This document shows, piece after piece, positions 37,343 to 52,300 of a DNA stretch of 64,000 nucleotides. The stretch spans positions 22,147,828 through 22,211,827 of the forward strand of contig NC_047065.1 in NCBI RefSeq assembly GCF_902459465.1. The letters are read 5' to 3'. The DNA comes from Asterias rubens (Eukaryota > Echinodermata > Asteroidea > Forcipulatida > Asteriidae). The translations under genes were made by a program, and so were the position numbers. Each line of letters starts with the position of its first letter. The first letter of the stretch is position 1. Below the pieces are notes generated by a model. It did no database searches. It saw only the letters and a list, made by a program, of their open reading frames with translations, and was not told the origin of the DNA.

Positions 37343-40300
37343 ATGACGAGTAGTGTGACGGTCATCGACACATCGAGGGGTGATCCCTCCATCATCCGTC
37401 TCGCTGTCGAGATGGAGGGAAAAGGAGGCAAACTTTATTGCTTAGATCAGGTAATTCTATCTGAACAGTCTTGCCATAAACAAAAATACTGAGTTCTTTT
37501 AAAGTCACCTGGAATTTTTTTTTTCCCCCTTTAAACATTAGAGTATATGTTAATGAACAATAAAGTATTGTTTGTAACGATTTATATGTTTAAAAAATAA
37601 GTTGTTTGGGGGTGACTCTGCTTACCCTTTTTGTGGCGTCAATCGAGGCAGACTTTGCCTTGATCGAACATCATGACGTCAATCGAGGCAGACTTTGCCT
37701 TGATCGAACATCGAACACACGTACGTGTAAGTACATGCAATTCCTAGTTAAAAAAGTAAAACAACTCAAAATACATTTTTTTAATGTGTTCAAATAATGT
37801 TCAAATGTAAGTCTGATGATGTTTTTCAGTAGGATTTGAAACTTTGCATGGATGGAGAATAATTAGGTGAGGTTAACTGTAACACCATAAATCTCTTTCC
37901 AGTAGGAACTGTAAACCACCATTTCATTTCAGAACTAAGGCCGAATCTGAATTGGCGGCAACGGCTACGGCTACGGCCGGATCGCCGCGGCATCATGCAT
38001 TGAAGTATAGGACGCCCTTAGCAGTACCCCTGGCAACGGTCGTAGCCGCAGCCGTAGTCACCAGTTCGGATCCAGCCTAAAGCCCGGTTCATACTTCCAG
38101 TGAATGCGAATGCTAAGCGAATCTTGACGTCACAAATTCGCAACGAACAATTCGCAGCAGTTGAGCTCTGCTCTACTCCCTTGCGAATAATCGCTGCGAA
38201 AGGAGGGTGTGACGTCAAATTCACATCAAATTCGCTTCACGTTCGCATGAAGTATGAACCGGGCTTAACACTGCTCAAATGAGATTTACACAGTGCATTT
38301 TCTGCTCTACGAAAGCTGTGGTCTGTCTGTGGAGCTTCACATTTGAATTGAACTTATTTTGGATTTCTTTGCTTCCCAGAACAAACCCCTTCTGAAGATC
38401 ATCGAGGAGGTCTGCCACATGTACAATGTGACTAACCCCGGGGAGTACGCCCTGCAGCACAAAAACGATGACAAACTCACCTACACGTACATCACTGAGG
38501 AGAACCGTAGCGAGCTCGCCAACGGGATCGTTCTCAAACTGTCCGACTCTGCTGTGAGTCTTTTCCTATTGTATAGTGACCTCATACATCCTTCCATCTC
38601 TGCAGTTTTTTATTTTATTTTACTTTTTAAATAATTTATCTAAAGGAAAACATTCAAGTGTCGCATTGTTTATTTTGGCAAAACTGCTAATTATTGTGCC
38701 GTTTTGGCTTCTTCTTTTTTTTTTGGGGGGGGGGGTGGGGGAATTGTGTGCGTTCAATTTTTCTCTTAGAATCAAGATGCGGTACAGCATTTTTAGTGTT
38801 TCAACTATGGACTCTCTCAGTAAATTAATTCAAAAATAAACCACAAGGGAAATTGGGTAAATTTTAAATGTTTTGGTTTTGGTGTTAAAGGCAGTGGACA
38901 CTATTGGTAATTGTCAAAGACTAGCCTTCACAGTTAGTGTATCTCAATGTATACATAAAATAACTAACCTGTGAAAATTTGAGCTCAATCGGTCATCGAA
39001 CTTGTGAGATAACAATGAAAGAAAAAAAAACCTTGTCACACGTAGTTGTGTGCGTTTAGACGGTTGATTTCGATACTTCAAGTTCTAAATCTGAGTTCTC
39101 GAAATCAAAGTCGTGGAAAATTACTTCTTTATCGAAATCTATGCCATATCAGAGGGAGCTGTTTCTCACAATGTTTTATACCATCAACCTCTCCCCATTA
39201 CTCGTCACCAAGAAAGGTTTTATGCTAATAATTATTTTGAGTAATTACCAATAGTGTCCACTGCCTTTAAACAAAGACAAATTGACAAGAGAAAATTTGA
39301 GCCAAGGACCTTTGGATCAAGGTGCTGTTGCCCCATTTAGCCCTTTGTTAGCAATCTCCCTTTACGATACAACCTGGGAAGCTAACGGTTGGTAGAGAGC
39401 ACCGGTAAGTTAATCCAGAGGTCGTTGGTTCCAATCCCACTCTACTCAATTTCTCGTTGTTCAACCCCCAAAATTTTAGATACAATATTGTAAGAGTATG
39501 TAACACAACTGAGCTGGATTCAAATTAGAGGAGGTCTTCACAGCCTGGTGAATCACTGTGGTTTGGTTTTATTCTGCTTCACCATAACTTGCTTCTCTTC
39601 GTCCAGGTGTTGTTTTAGTGGGATTTCTCAAAGTGTAGATTGTTTTAGACACCAACCAGACCCGGTTCGTACTTCCTGCAAATATGAATGCAAAGCGAAT
39701 GTTGGCGTCACAAAATTTGCATTGATATTTGCAGCAGTTCAGCTCTGTTCAACTCACTTGCGAATAGCGCTGTGAAAGGATAGTTGTGACGTCAAGTTCA
39801 CGCCAAATTTGTTTTGCATTCGCAGGAAGCATGAACCGGGCTTAAGGCTGCTTCAAATGCCTAATGTGAAGAGAGTAACAGTTTTATTTAAAGGCTTTTT
39901 ACATCAAACTTGTTGACAACAGTTGTATTCAAATAAGAATTATTTATTATTTTTTGGGCAATCAAAATAGGGTAAAATGGCTCAAGATGTCTTCAGTAAC
40001 CTTCAGTCGGAGAATCCAGATGAGACGTTTCAGTCTATGAAGAAGCTTTCCAAGGCCTCGGCAGACTTGACCTTTGCTCAGGAGTTCTGCAACCGCGGCG
40101 GCGGAAACCTATTGGTGCAAATGGTGGAAGATAACACAGAGTAAGTGGAAACCTATTGGTGCAAATGGTGGAAGATAACACAGAGCAAGTGGAAACCTAT
40201 TGGTGCAAATGGTGGAAGATAACACAGAGTAAGTGGAAACCTATTGGTGCAAATGGTGGAAGATAACACAGAGCAAGTGGAAACCTATTGGTGCAAATGG

Positions 40301-43300
40301 TGGAAGATAACACAGAGTAATTGGAAACCTATTGGTGCAAATGGTGGAAGATAACACAGAGTAAGTGGAAACCTATTGGTGCAAATGGTGGAAGATAACA
40401 CAGAGTAAGTAGAAACCTATTGGTGCAAATGGTGGAAGATAACACAGAGTAAGTGGAAACCTATTGGTGCAAATGGTGGAAGATAACACAGAGTAAGTGG
40501 AAACCTATTGGTGCAAATGGTGGAAGATAACACAGAGTAAGTGGAAACCTATTGGTGCAAATGGCGGAACATAACACAGAGTAAGTGGAAACCTATTGGT
40601 GCAAATGGTGGAAGATAACACAGAGTAAGTGGAAACCTATTGGTGCAAATGGCGGAACATAACACAGAGTAAGTGGAAACCTATTGGTGCAAATGGTGGA
40701 AGATAACACAGAGTAAGTGGAAACCTATTGGTGCAAATTTGGGTTCAATCGACCATCGAAGTTGCAAGAAAATTATGAAAGAAAACACACCCTTGTTGGA
40801 CGAATTTGTGTGCTTTCAGATAGAAATAAAAGACTTCTAGCTAGAAGTCTTTTATTATTTTAGTGAGAACTTACCTATTTCTCCAAAACTACATCACATT
40901 AGAGGGAGTCGTTTCCCACAATGTTTTATACTATCAACAGTTCTCCATTGCTCGTTACCAAGTCGGATTTTAAGTTAATAATTGTTTAGAAACAAAATCA
41001 AGTTGCTTCCCAGAGGGTGTCTGTATTTTTTTTTTATCTATAAGTAATATTTTTAGATGATACTAAGTTAATTTTCGTTTAGCTCTGAAATCACAAAGTT
41101 CTCAAGAAAGTTGTCTTAGAGATGTATTTTGGCTCACTCTAATGCTATCCTGTGTTTTGTTTCTAGGCAAGGAGATGCGATGGCTAACACTCTCTCCAGT
41201 TTCTTAGAACTGATGGAACATTCCATTATCCCGTGGGAGAACATCACTATCAAGTTTATCAAGCGGGTATGTTGCTTATAATTTGATATATGTTATTGAT
41301 TAGGGTCTAGGTACTTTTTGAGTTCCTTCAAATCCAAATTAAAAACACACCTCTCCTAAGTTACTCTAGATTGAATCATTGTTAATTGCATTGTTTTGTC
41401 TGTAAAACATGTAGTTTATCTTTTGTTTGGTTGCTATACGCCTCTCTTAATATTTATGCATGAGGTACGTCACGATGCTTACTCAAAACGAGGCGATGGG
41501 CGCAGCCACTGCAAGTGATGGGGAACGTGCGCCTATAGCCCCATTTTGAGTAAGAATTATGACGTCATGCATAATAAGTATTAAGAGAGGCGTATTGTAT
41601 TTCGTAAGCGCTTTGTATCGCTTTTGTAAAAAGCGCTATATAAGTAAGGTTATTATTATATTGTTATTATTTGTAGGACACACAACAAAATGTTCTCGGA
41701 TTAACATGAAACTCACACAGTTTGAAGATAATGATGGTAGAAAGCTTCCCTGAAAATCTTACTTGCTGAGGTGCTGTAGTTTTTGAGAAAAAAAAAAAAA
41801 CAAGTCACAAAAACAACTTACGTCACATGAGACGGAAATTATTTAAGCATGTAAAACATACTTTCGTAACATTGTTTTACTCATTTCTCAAAAACTACAG
41901 CACCTCAGCAACTAATATTTAGAGGTAAATTGTCTACCATCATTATCTTCAAACTGTGTAAGTTTAATGTTAATCTGTGGACATTATGCTTTGTGTTAAT
42001 ACCCAAATCCTTTAACATTGTGGATAAAGAATATAATTTGTTCTTACCTTCAATTTTTTCTGACTTCTGTAAAAAAACCAATCCATACAAATCACATAAG
42101 AATTGAACTGCCTTTGTTCACTGGGCTGGCTCGCTGGTTTAATGGCAAGACATGTATCTACTCTAGCAATGCAAAGGTCATGGGTTCAAATCCCACCTGA
42201 GTGATTGTCCTGTTTTTTTTTCTCACATGGCTTGGGAAAGTACTGAGCATAACACAGTGCTTAAAGGCAAGGGACACTATCGGTATTTACTCAAAATAAT
42301 TATTATTACAAATCCCTATGTGATTACGAGTAATGGGCAGAGGTTGATAGTATAAAACATTGTGAGAAACGGCTCCCTCTGAAGTGACATATTTTTCTAG
42401 AAAGAAGTAATTTCCCACGAATTCAATTTCGAGACCTCAGATTGAGAATTTGAGGTCTCGGAATCAAGCATCTGAAAGCACACAACATCGTGTGACAATG
42501 GTGTTTTTATCTTTCATAATTATCTTGCCACTTCGATGACCGATTGAGCTCAAATTTTCATAGGTTTGTTATTTTATGCATATGTTGAGATACAGCAAGT
42601 GAGAAGACTGGTCTTTTACAATTACCGATACTGTCCAGTGTCTTTAATAAACATCACTTAAAGGGTAACAAACTAATTATATTAGTTATCATGTTGCAAA
42701 TATATGAGTATTTTGGTTCCCTATAACTTCAGGCAATTTTTAAGATTATGTGTTTGACCCATAGAGCTATAAGGACTAGAGGGCGCACTGGTGATGTTGC
42801 TTGCACAAACGTGACGGGATCGCAAGGAGACACGCGCGTAGCATTCTTTACGTGCGCTGAATATGAAGTACACATTGAAGGTTGTGTTATTGAACGCTAT
42901 ATGCGATGCTGTTGTGGCACCTTACAAAATGGCCGCACAAACACACGCTGTGCGATGCTGTTTTGTCAGCTTAGAAAATGGCCGCATGCGCGCATGCTGG
43001 GGCTGCGTATGTAAGTGCACCCTCTAGTTCTTATATAAAACTCTATGGTTTGACCTGAGATGGACGTGTGTCTTAGCCAAGCAGTCTAGCGCACCAAGTT
43101 CTGATCGTTTCGGTTGTGGTCTCTACACTTTTGTCCCACTTTAGGCCCGTCTGCTTATTCATATGGATTTTTTTCCTACTCTCAGATTGCATCCTACGTT
43201 AATCGTACCTACTCAGCTGTCCTCCAACCAAGCGATACTACAATAACTCTCAAAGCTCTGGCAATCCTGGAGAGTCTCATTCTAAGCAGGTAAAGTCCTC

Positions 43301-46300
43301 TAAGAAATTGATTTCATTCTTCAGGGGGAGCATTCTCAGTTTCTCACTAACATCGAAGTAAAAAAACCGAAAAGTAAACACGAAGGTATAATGCGAAATG
43401 AGTCAAACCATCAGTCTGCACTGTTTTGGCGAGACAATTCGCTTGGCTCTCACAACTGATGTATAAAGTGTGAACCGGGGTGTTGACAAATTGACAAAGT
43501 TAATAATAATATGATATTTAAAATTTATATTGCGCCCCTTTCATACAAAATGATCAGAGGCGCAGAACACATGTTAAGAGTGGAAGAAAAAGACAAAGAA
43601 AAAAGACTGGTCACCAGGCCAGTGCCCAAACAAAAGTATGGGGATACGTCTGTCCCGCCAACAGAGAACTAATAAATTACTTATTACATAGGCATATCCC
43701 TGCTGGCATCGGTAATGTTTTGACCTTTTCAGGAGACAGACGCCTCTAACCCTATCTATGCTAAAATTCTAAACTAACTGGCAAGGTGACCATAGAACAA
43801 GACATGTCCATCAAATTCGTTGAATTCTTTCTTTGCTACAATTTAATTGAATTAACCAATAACCGATGCTGTTCGGCCTTGAATTTCAGGGGGGGGGCAC
43901 AAAAGGTCAATGGCCTTATTCTTGTGCTACATTGAAATGTACCCTCTGACTGTAGTTTCCTTTGCCATGTTTACGAAGTTGAATCGACCTTTCCTCAGTT
44001 GAAATTCTTTTTGAGTCCCTAGTAAAAATCCAGATATTTTTTAACAAACTGCAAATTTCTCTAATAATAACTTGATAACCCAAATACTTAAAAGCGATAA
44101 CAGTGTTGAGTGACTCTGTATTCTTTGGAGGCAGGAAAGATTTCTGTTCATGAAAGTTCATTAATACATTACTGATGACAACACAACAAAATAAAATTTT
44201 TCTTCATTTGCAATGAGTTCAAGTACTAACAATGTTTTTCAAACACGTATGATTTAATAACTCACTCCTTTCTACAATTTTTGTAACCTTTTTATATTTA
44301 ACATAGAGGGCAGTCGGACTCCGTTAGGACGTAAGTGCATCTGGTTTGAAGAAAACATTTTTTTCAATTGGTTCTGCGATTTGCACACATTTTGACCCCA
44401 TTGTTTTTCGCACAAGTGTAAAAGTATGTTTTTTTGTTGTTGTAGGCGCACACATCTTTTTTCTTTTTCCTTCTATACTTTCTAGAAAGATGATTATTTT
44501 ATTCCAGTGGAATCTTTTATTTTTCACTAGAAAGATGACTTGATTTTTAAGCTCTACGTTTCTTTGGTTTAATGTTGATCTTTATTGTTTTATGATCATA
44601 TTTTGTGGATCTTATTTTTGGACCTTTTAATTATTAAGTTTTTGTGGTTAAAATTTTGATTTTTTTTGCCTGGGAGCATTTTTAATGGATTTGGCGCTAA
44701 ATAAATGTTTATTATTATTATCATTAGATGGTGTGAGTGGCTCCAGGTTTTTTTGGTGCAAAAAAGAAAGACAAGTTTCAATTCAATTTTAGTCGGGTAG
44801 TTTTATGGAAACGGAGATGACTTGAGTGTCTACACTCTTTCCGAAAGCAGGGTGGACAAATTTTCAGACTTTTTAAAGACACTGGACACTATTGGTAATT
44901 GTCAAAGATCAGTCTTCTCACTTGGTGTATCTCAACACTTGCATAAAAGAACAAACCTGTGAAAATTTGAGCTCAATCGGTCGTCGAACTTTAATGAAAG
45001 AAAAAACACCCTTGTCGCACCTTGGTCACACGAAATTGTGTGCTTTCAGATGCTTGATTTCGAGACCTCAAATTTTTAAATATGAGGTCTCGAAATCAAA
45101 TTCGTGGAAAATTGCTTCTTTCTCGATAAACTACATCACTTCAGAGGGAGCTGTTTCTTATAATGTTTTATACTATCAACCTCTCCTCACTACTCGTAAT
45201 CAAGTGTGGTTTTATGATATTAATCTGAGGATCTGACAAAATTACGTGAGTATTTGGCTGTGTTTCTTAGAAAATACATTTAATAAGTTGATATTTTACC
45301 AGCCTGATGAACTTCTTTCATGATATTAATAATTTTGAGTAATTACAAATAGTGTCCACTGCCTTTAAAATAAATGTGCCTTGTGGCTTGTCCTGGCCCA
45401 GCAGTCTAGGTCACCGGACCCAACCAAGCTTTGGTGTTGTCAGCAGCAGAGCGAGGGTTCGAATCCAGATCATGACACTTGTGCCCTTGAGCGATTCAAG
45501 GCGCTTGACAATAACTGCTTCGTAAACAAGTTGGGAAGGTATTGCATTCTGCTCTACCAGGGGTGGATTTCACATAGGTAGTCCTAACTTAGGACCAGTC
45601 CTAGGCAATGCTAAGAGATAGGACCAGTCCTTAGTTAGGACCAGTAACTCATCCTAACTTAGGACCAGTCCTATCTCTTAGCATTGCCTAGGACTAGTCC
45701 TAAGTTAGGACCAGTAACTCATCCTAACTTAGGACCAGTCCTATCTCTTAGCATTGCCTAGGACTAGTCCTAAGTTAGGACCAGTAACTCATCCTAACTT
45801 AGGACCAGTCCTATCTCTTAGCATTGCCTAGGACTAGTCCTAAGTTAGGACTACCTTTGTGAAATCCACCCCCAGCAAGGCTCTTAGTTTTGTTCTTGGC
45901 CAGTCTCTTCAGGAGCTCTGTTTATTTGTGTATATTGATTATGATATTTCTTTTGATCTATATTTTGGTGTTGGCATAGATGCTTGCTAATAACCTTTAA
46001 GATGCATCGCCTGACTTTTTTGCCAAAGTCAAACTATCGGTAATTGTCATAGACCAGTCTTCTCACTTGATGTATCTCAACATATCCACAAAATAACAAA
46101 CCTGTGAAAATTTGAACTGAATTGGTTGTCAAAGTTGGGAGATAATAATGGAAGAATTAAAAACTTGTCACATGAAGTTGTGTGCTTTCAGATGCTTGAA
46201 TTCGAGACCTCAAAATCAAATTCTGAGGTCTCAATATCAAATTCAAATATTTTAGTGAGAAGTAACTTCTTTCTCGAAAACAATGTTACTTTAGAGGGAG

Positions 46301-49300
46301 CTGTTTCTCACAATGTTTTAGACTATCAACATCTCTCCATCGATCGCTAACAAGTAAGCTTTAATGATAATGATAGTAGAAAGCTTCCCTGAAAATATTA
46401 CTTGCTGAGGTGCTGTAGTTTTTGAGAAATGAGTAAAACAAGGACATGCAAAGAAGTTGTGAGTCACTGATCATGAGACAAAAATTATTTTAGCATGTTA
46501 AAAACGTATTTTCATGACCTTATTTTACTCATTTCTCAAAAACACAGCACCTCAGCAACTAATGTTTTAAGGCATGCTTTATACATTGTATTTTGTGTAC
46601 AAAAAGTACCCAAATCTTTTAAGCAAAATAGAGCAATTTGACAACTTCAAACTTAAACATAATGTTAGTTCCATTTTAGAAATGTAGTCCTTGTTTGGAC
46701 CCAACTTGTTCTCTTATTATTGCAACCATGTACACACTTTGTGCATGTTACAAATCTTTTGTGCATTCAGCGTGTACACAAGTTCAGATTAAAACAGTAT
46801 TGTTACAATTAGTTAGGAGAAAAACCCCATAATGTTTAGGTCTTCTGGCAAAACAAACAAAACATGGCGATGCGTCTTTCAGACCTTTATCTTGGTGCTG
46901 TAGTTTGGGTCATTTGTTTGTCTTCAAATTTGTTCTTTGTGTAAAATTCCCTTTTTCCTTTTCTTAATTCATTTTACTTGACCAAAACCAGGTCCAAAGG
47001 AATGGCTTGGGAAGTGGTTGCGGCCGGAGTCCTCCCCCCCTCCCCCCCCCCCCAAAAAAAGGTTTTCAATGTTGTCATTTCAACGCTGCTTAGCGGCCGA
47101 TTTTGTGCTTACTGTGTGGTTTCTATTTCATAGCGCTGCTAACCGTAAGCACATTGAAAGGCATGCTAACCTTCCGGTGCTTACCGCACGAAAATACATG
47201 TAAATGACATCATTTTTCTGCAAACCTGTGAAATACGCTTGCACCTTAGCAATTTTTTCTGCTACAGGAAGCAGCGCTACATACATGTATGAAATTGGGC
47301 CCAGCAGCGTACATAAGCAGTGATGCACTCACTTGAGCGACTCATTTGGAATTCTAGTCAACCTTCCGCCTTTTCGCTATAGTGTCACTGGTTCCCCTCT
47401 GCGCTTTACACATGTTAGAAAGGAACATGCTGTTGGGACCAGTGAAGAAACCATGGGCTCGAGTCCGGTTCCAAATGGTCGACCACAGTAGTCAACCAAT
47501 AGTAGACCAGCCTGGGTTCAAGTGCAAATGGTCAACCTTTAGTTAACCATTGTGTACACTCAAACTTGTTCCTAGTTCATGTATGCCTTTGAAACTTTGA
47601 AATGGAACGCCCTTAATCTACCAAGAAATGATTTTTTTTAAAATAAGAAACAAACATTTTCAAAGTTAGGGTGTTTTGCCATCGAAGGGCTGGGCAGCTG
47701 ATACCACTTGATTTTGAGGCGGCATACGACTCAAAATAACCCAAACCAATCCCTCTAGATTGAATTGACATAATAATTTAGAACCAGTGCACTGCACCAC
47801 ACCATGGTAAAAGATCCTCTCCATCCACAGAGTTGCGCCAGTCCTTTCTTTGTTTTTTTGTGTGTAATTTTTTAAAGAGTTCTGCACCAACACTTTCCAA
47901 ACTAATTTCACTTATTTATAAAAACAGCCACTGCACTTTGTACAATGTACACATTCTAGAGAGAGAATGACACAAGAAATGAAAATAATTTTGAAGTTCT
48001 TGATTTGGTTTTGATGAGGGCTACCAGTCTTCCTTAAAATGTTGCGCTTGGTGGAAACTAAAAGATAACATGATTTGGGGTTGAACAAAGAAGAGCTTAC
48101 GAAAGCAGGTTGTATACAGCTTTTGACTGGCACCCTTGAAAAAAAGACATTGACAAAATAGGGACGCCGCCAACAGAGGGGGCTAGATACCTCAGTTGAC
48201 AAAGCACCGGCAAGTTAATCTGGAGGTCGTCAAGCTCTAGTCAATTTGTCTTTGGTTCAACCCCAAATCGTTCAAAATTTACCCAGTCGGTTTCCCTTGT
48301 TTGAGTCAACTAGCCTGGGTACCAGTGCAAATGGTCAACCTTTAGTTAACCATTGTGCACACTCAAACTTGATCAAGGGGAGGGAAGGCAACAATTAATT
48401 ATTATCTGTTATCATTTCAAGAATTATTTTTGTATCAAAACTGTATCAAGTTTTTGTATCAAGTATCAAAACTGTACAAAACTTTCCAATCTTAGCCCGG
48501 TTCATACTTCTTGCGAATGCGAAGCGAATTTGACGTGAATTTGACGTTACAACCCTCATTTCGCTACAATATTCACAAGTGAGTTGAACTGCTGCGAATT
48601 ATTCATTGCGAATTTGTGACGTCAACATTCGTATTGCATGCGCATTCGCAGTTTAGTATGAACCGGGCTTTAGGGTAAAGTATTTTAAAAAGCCTTAAAG
48701 GCAGTGGACACTATTGGTAATCACTCAAAATAATTATTAGCATAAAACCTCACTTGGTGATGAGTAATGGGGAGAGGTTGATGGTATAAAACATTGTGAG
48801 AAACGGCACCCTCTGAAGTGCCATAGTTTTCGAGATAGAAGTAATTTTCTACGAATTTGATTTTGAGACCTCGGGTTTAGAACTTGAGGTCTCGAAATCA
48901 ACCATCTAACGCACACAACTTCGTGTGACAAGGGTGTTTTTTTCTTTCATTATTATCTCGCAAGTTCGATGACCGATTGAGCTCAAATTTTCACAGGTTT
49001 GTTTTTTTATGTATATGTTGAGATATACCAACTGTGAAGGCTAGTCTTTGACAATTACCAATAGTGTCCACTGCCTTTAAGTAGAATTGTTTTGATGTTT
49101 TAACAGTGCCATATTTATTTTGTACATTTTCAGCTCTGAGTTGTACACCAACATTGCTAATGAAATTACCTTCCCTAATCTTGTGCCACATCTGGAGAGG
49201 TGAGTTGTCGTATCATTACATTTTTACACAACATAATAATTTTCTTCAGCCGCGCCACACATCTGGAACTCTCTACCACTTAATCTTCGATCTTGTCTTT

Positions 49301-52300
49301 GTACCGCAAAATTCAAGTCTCTTCTCAAAACTTATCTTATGTCACAGGTTTTCAATGACTAATTTTGTTGTGTCTGTCTTTCTTTGTGTTGTGTTTTGTT
49401 TTTTGTTTTGTTTTTGGTTTTACTGTGCCTTGAACACCCAGCAGGGTGGATATGTGCGCATTACAAGTCTTATTATTATTCTTATTAATTTATTGAAGAT
49501 AACAAACATTGAGAATTTGTTTGGCTCAAAACTTTCTTTAAACAAAATGATATAAACAAGTGCGCGTCGTGGCTGAGCGGTCTAGTTCACTCGAGCCCAA
49601 GCTTTGGTGTCTTTAGCAGCAGAGGGTGGGTTTGAATATTGGGCCCAATTTCATAGAGCTGCTAGGCACAAAAATTTGCTTAGCATGAAATATCTTCCTG
49701 GATAAAAACAGGATTACCAACAAAATTTCCATTTGTTGCATATTTCTTGTTTGTGGTATTCAGCTGTTGTTTGCTTATGCTGAAAAATCACGTAGAAATT
49801 TTGTTGGTAATCCTGTTTTTATCAAGGAAGAAATTTCATGCTAAGCAAATGTTTGTGCTTAGCAGCTCTATGAAACTGGGCCCATGTCATAACACTTGTG
49901 CCCTTGAGCAAGGCATACTGTAATTGCTTCATAAAAAGTCGGAAGGAGTGCATTCTTCTCTACCAGCCAGGCTCCTAGTAGGTGATACCCATGCTGTCCT
50001 TAATTGAATTTAAGGACACAATTTATTTTACTCTGCTAAATATATTGCTGCACTAGTCAAATGTGTAAGCCATATTTAACATTCATCGTTGTAATGCAAG
50101 AATGTCATATCATTATTAAGAACAATATCATATGAACGTCAGGAGTCATGTTTGCTGCCCTCAGGGACCTGCACACCCGAACCCCTCTTTACTCCTCCGC
50201 AATCACCTCTTCTTCCTCCTCCTCCTATTACCCTAACCCTTACCCCTATCAAGCCTTCCCGTCCTCCTCTGGGTATGAACCCAAATACCCACACCCACTC
50301 GGCAAGGGTGGGTCTTCTTCCTGCTCGACCAGAACCCCTTCAGTTGTGTAAGTCACCACGCCGATTTTTGCACGCTTCCCTGACCCCTCTTTTGCTCAAC
50401 TGCTAATGTAATGCATCTCCTGCATGTGCACCAGACTGCTACAACCCTCCATTAGGAACAAAAAGACGACATTACTTTAACAATCACCCTAGAAGGTCAG
50501 AGCATTTGGATTGTTTTCATGCATGATTGGTAGCTCTGCGTGTGCACTCTTAGAGTAAATTGATAGCTCTGCGCATGCACTCTTAGAGTAAAGCTTTTTG
50601 TACTACGCCCGCAATGTCAAAACACAGACCGGATAATGAGCCAAACTATTATTGCCAGGTCTCTGAACTGTCAGCAAAGCGCCCTCAATGCAGAGGATCA
50701 AGGTGAACCCCCCGCTACTAGTTGTTCAATAAAGAGCAGCCAGAATCTGGACTAGGGTCAGAGTAGAAAGTTCACCGTCATCATAGCTGTCCTCCCGAGG
50801 TAGATCCCGGAGATGGCTTCCCAACTATTAGTATCCATTGGTCTCTGTTCCTTGCTAGGTGTCCTGCTGCTGCCACAGATGGTATGTCAGCCTCTTCACA
50901 GAAGTGCTTGATTTCTTCCAGCCATCGTTTCCCTGGGCTTCCTCTGGGTCTGTTTCCTGCAATGTGGCCTTCTAGAAGTATTTTGGGGTATCGGCCATTG
51001 CCCATTCTGTTCACATGCCCAACATACTTGAGTTTTGTTTTCCTAATTGAAGTTGGAAGATCTTTACAGTAGTGAAGCAGTTCACGTACTCTTGTGTTGC
51101 GAAGTCTGTCCCTTCTGGTGACCCCCAGTATTTTCCTCAAGCATGCCATCTCAAAAATCCTTAATCTCTGTTCATCTGCTTTCTTTAGTGTCCATGTTTC
51201 GGAGCAAGACTCTGTAAAGATTAAGCTTGGTTGAATTCTTGGTGTCTTTGGATGACCATATAGAGTTCAGCTTTTGCATGGCTCGCATGGCAAGTGCAAC
51301 TCTACGCTTGATGTCATTTTCACTGGTGGGGATTTCTGAAATCACACCCCCCCAAGTAGATGAAGTTTTCGACTTGGTCCAAGGATTTACCATCTATCTG
51401 GATGTTAAGCTGGATCTTATCTCTGTTAAGGACTTGGACTACAGTTGTGCTTTTGTTTATCGTAAAGTTCAAGGTTTAAGACTTATTTATTTCCACTGTA
51501 TCAAAATCAACCAGTTTAGGATTTGAATTCATGAAGTTATATGGTTTACATCCAACTGTGTACCCATTGGCTGCATAAAATTTTGCTTTACGCAGTAACA
51601 TGGGGATGCTCAACCCCAAAGTGGCGCAACCAAGATTTGCACATTTTGCATGTACAGTACTAACACTACTGATGGGCAGAATGAGCAAACATCACGCCTT
51701 TTGATGGTGGTGTGACACATACGTATTTGTGAGTCTGCTAAGTGCACTATTTGACAGCATTTGCCAACTGAATTTGGAGTAGTCACAGTCATCATGCAGC
51801 GTGAAGTGGCACTCAGTGGGGTTACATTCAGGGTGCGTTCGTTTAGCTTCCCTGGGTCTACCCCGCGGTGCTCACTCGGGTGAGCCCCTGACAAGAGCTA
51901 AACGAACGACCACTCACGGCTCTCGTAGTGACGTCGTTTACCTGAGGCCAGCCCCCAAGTGACCCACTCCACAAGTAGGGCACTGGGGGCTGACCTGGGT
52001 GAGCCCCTGGAATAACGTCAAAAGCTATTCGAACGCACCGGGGCAGACCGCGGATGACCCAGAGAAGCTAAACGAACGCATCCTCAGTCGAAAGACATGA
52101 CATTGAGATGGCTCCAACATATATTGATCAGGGGCTGACATTTTGAGGAAAAAACAGAAGACGATTTCACAAAACTTTACGCAGCTGCTTGCCCCCACTA
52201 TTTGGCACAAGTGTCTGGACTTCCACAAGTGTACTAATTGGGCAGTTGCGTAAGGCTGTGTGAAATCAGCTGCAAATGTTCCAGAACCTAAAAAAAATAT

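Noticed and set aside
40103..40739. CRISPR-like array
   Set aside because: The repeats are contiguous with no unique spacers and copy a eukaryotic exon end, so this is a minisatellite.
49106..49555. 149-residue + strand open frame
   Set aside because: It begins in ELMO exon 6 in another frame and runs into a LINE tail. The hydrophobic stretch is T-rich sequence.
50148..50351. Ser/Pro/Tyr-rich open frame as a small gene
   Set aside because: Low-complexity composition, intronic position and no homology. It may belong to the adjacent LINE insertion.
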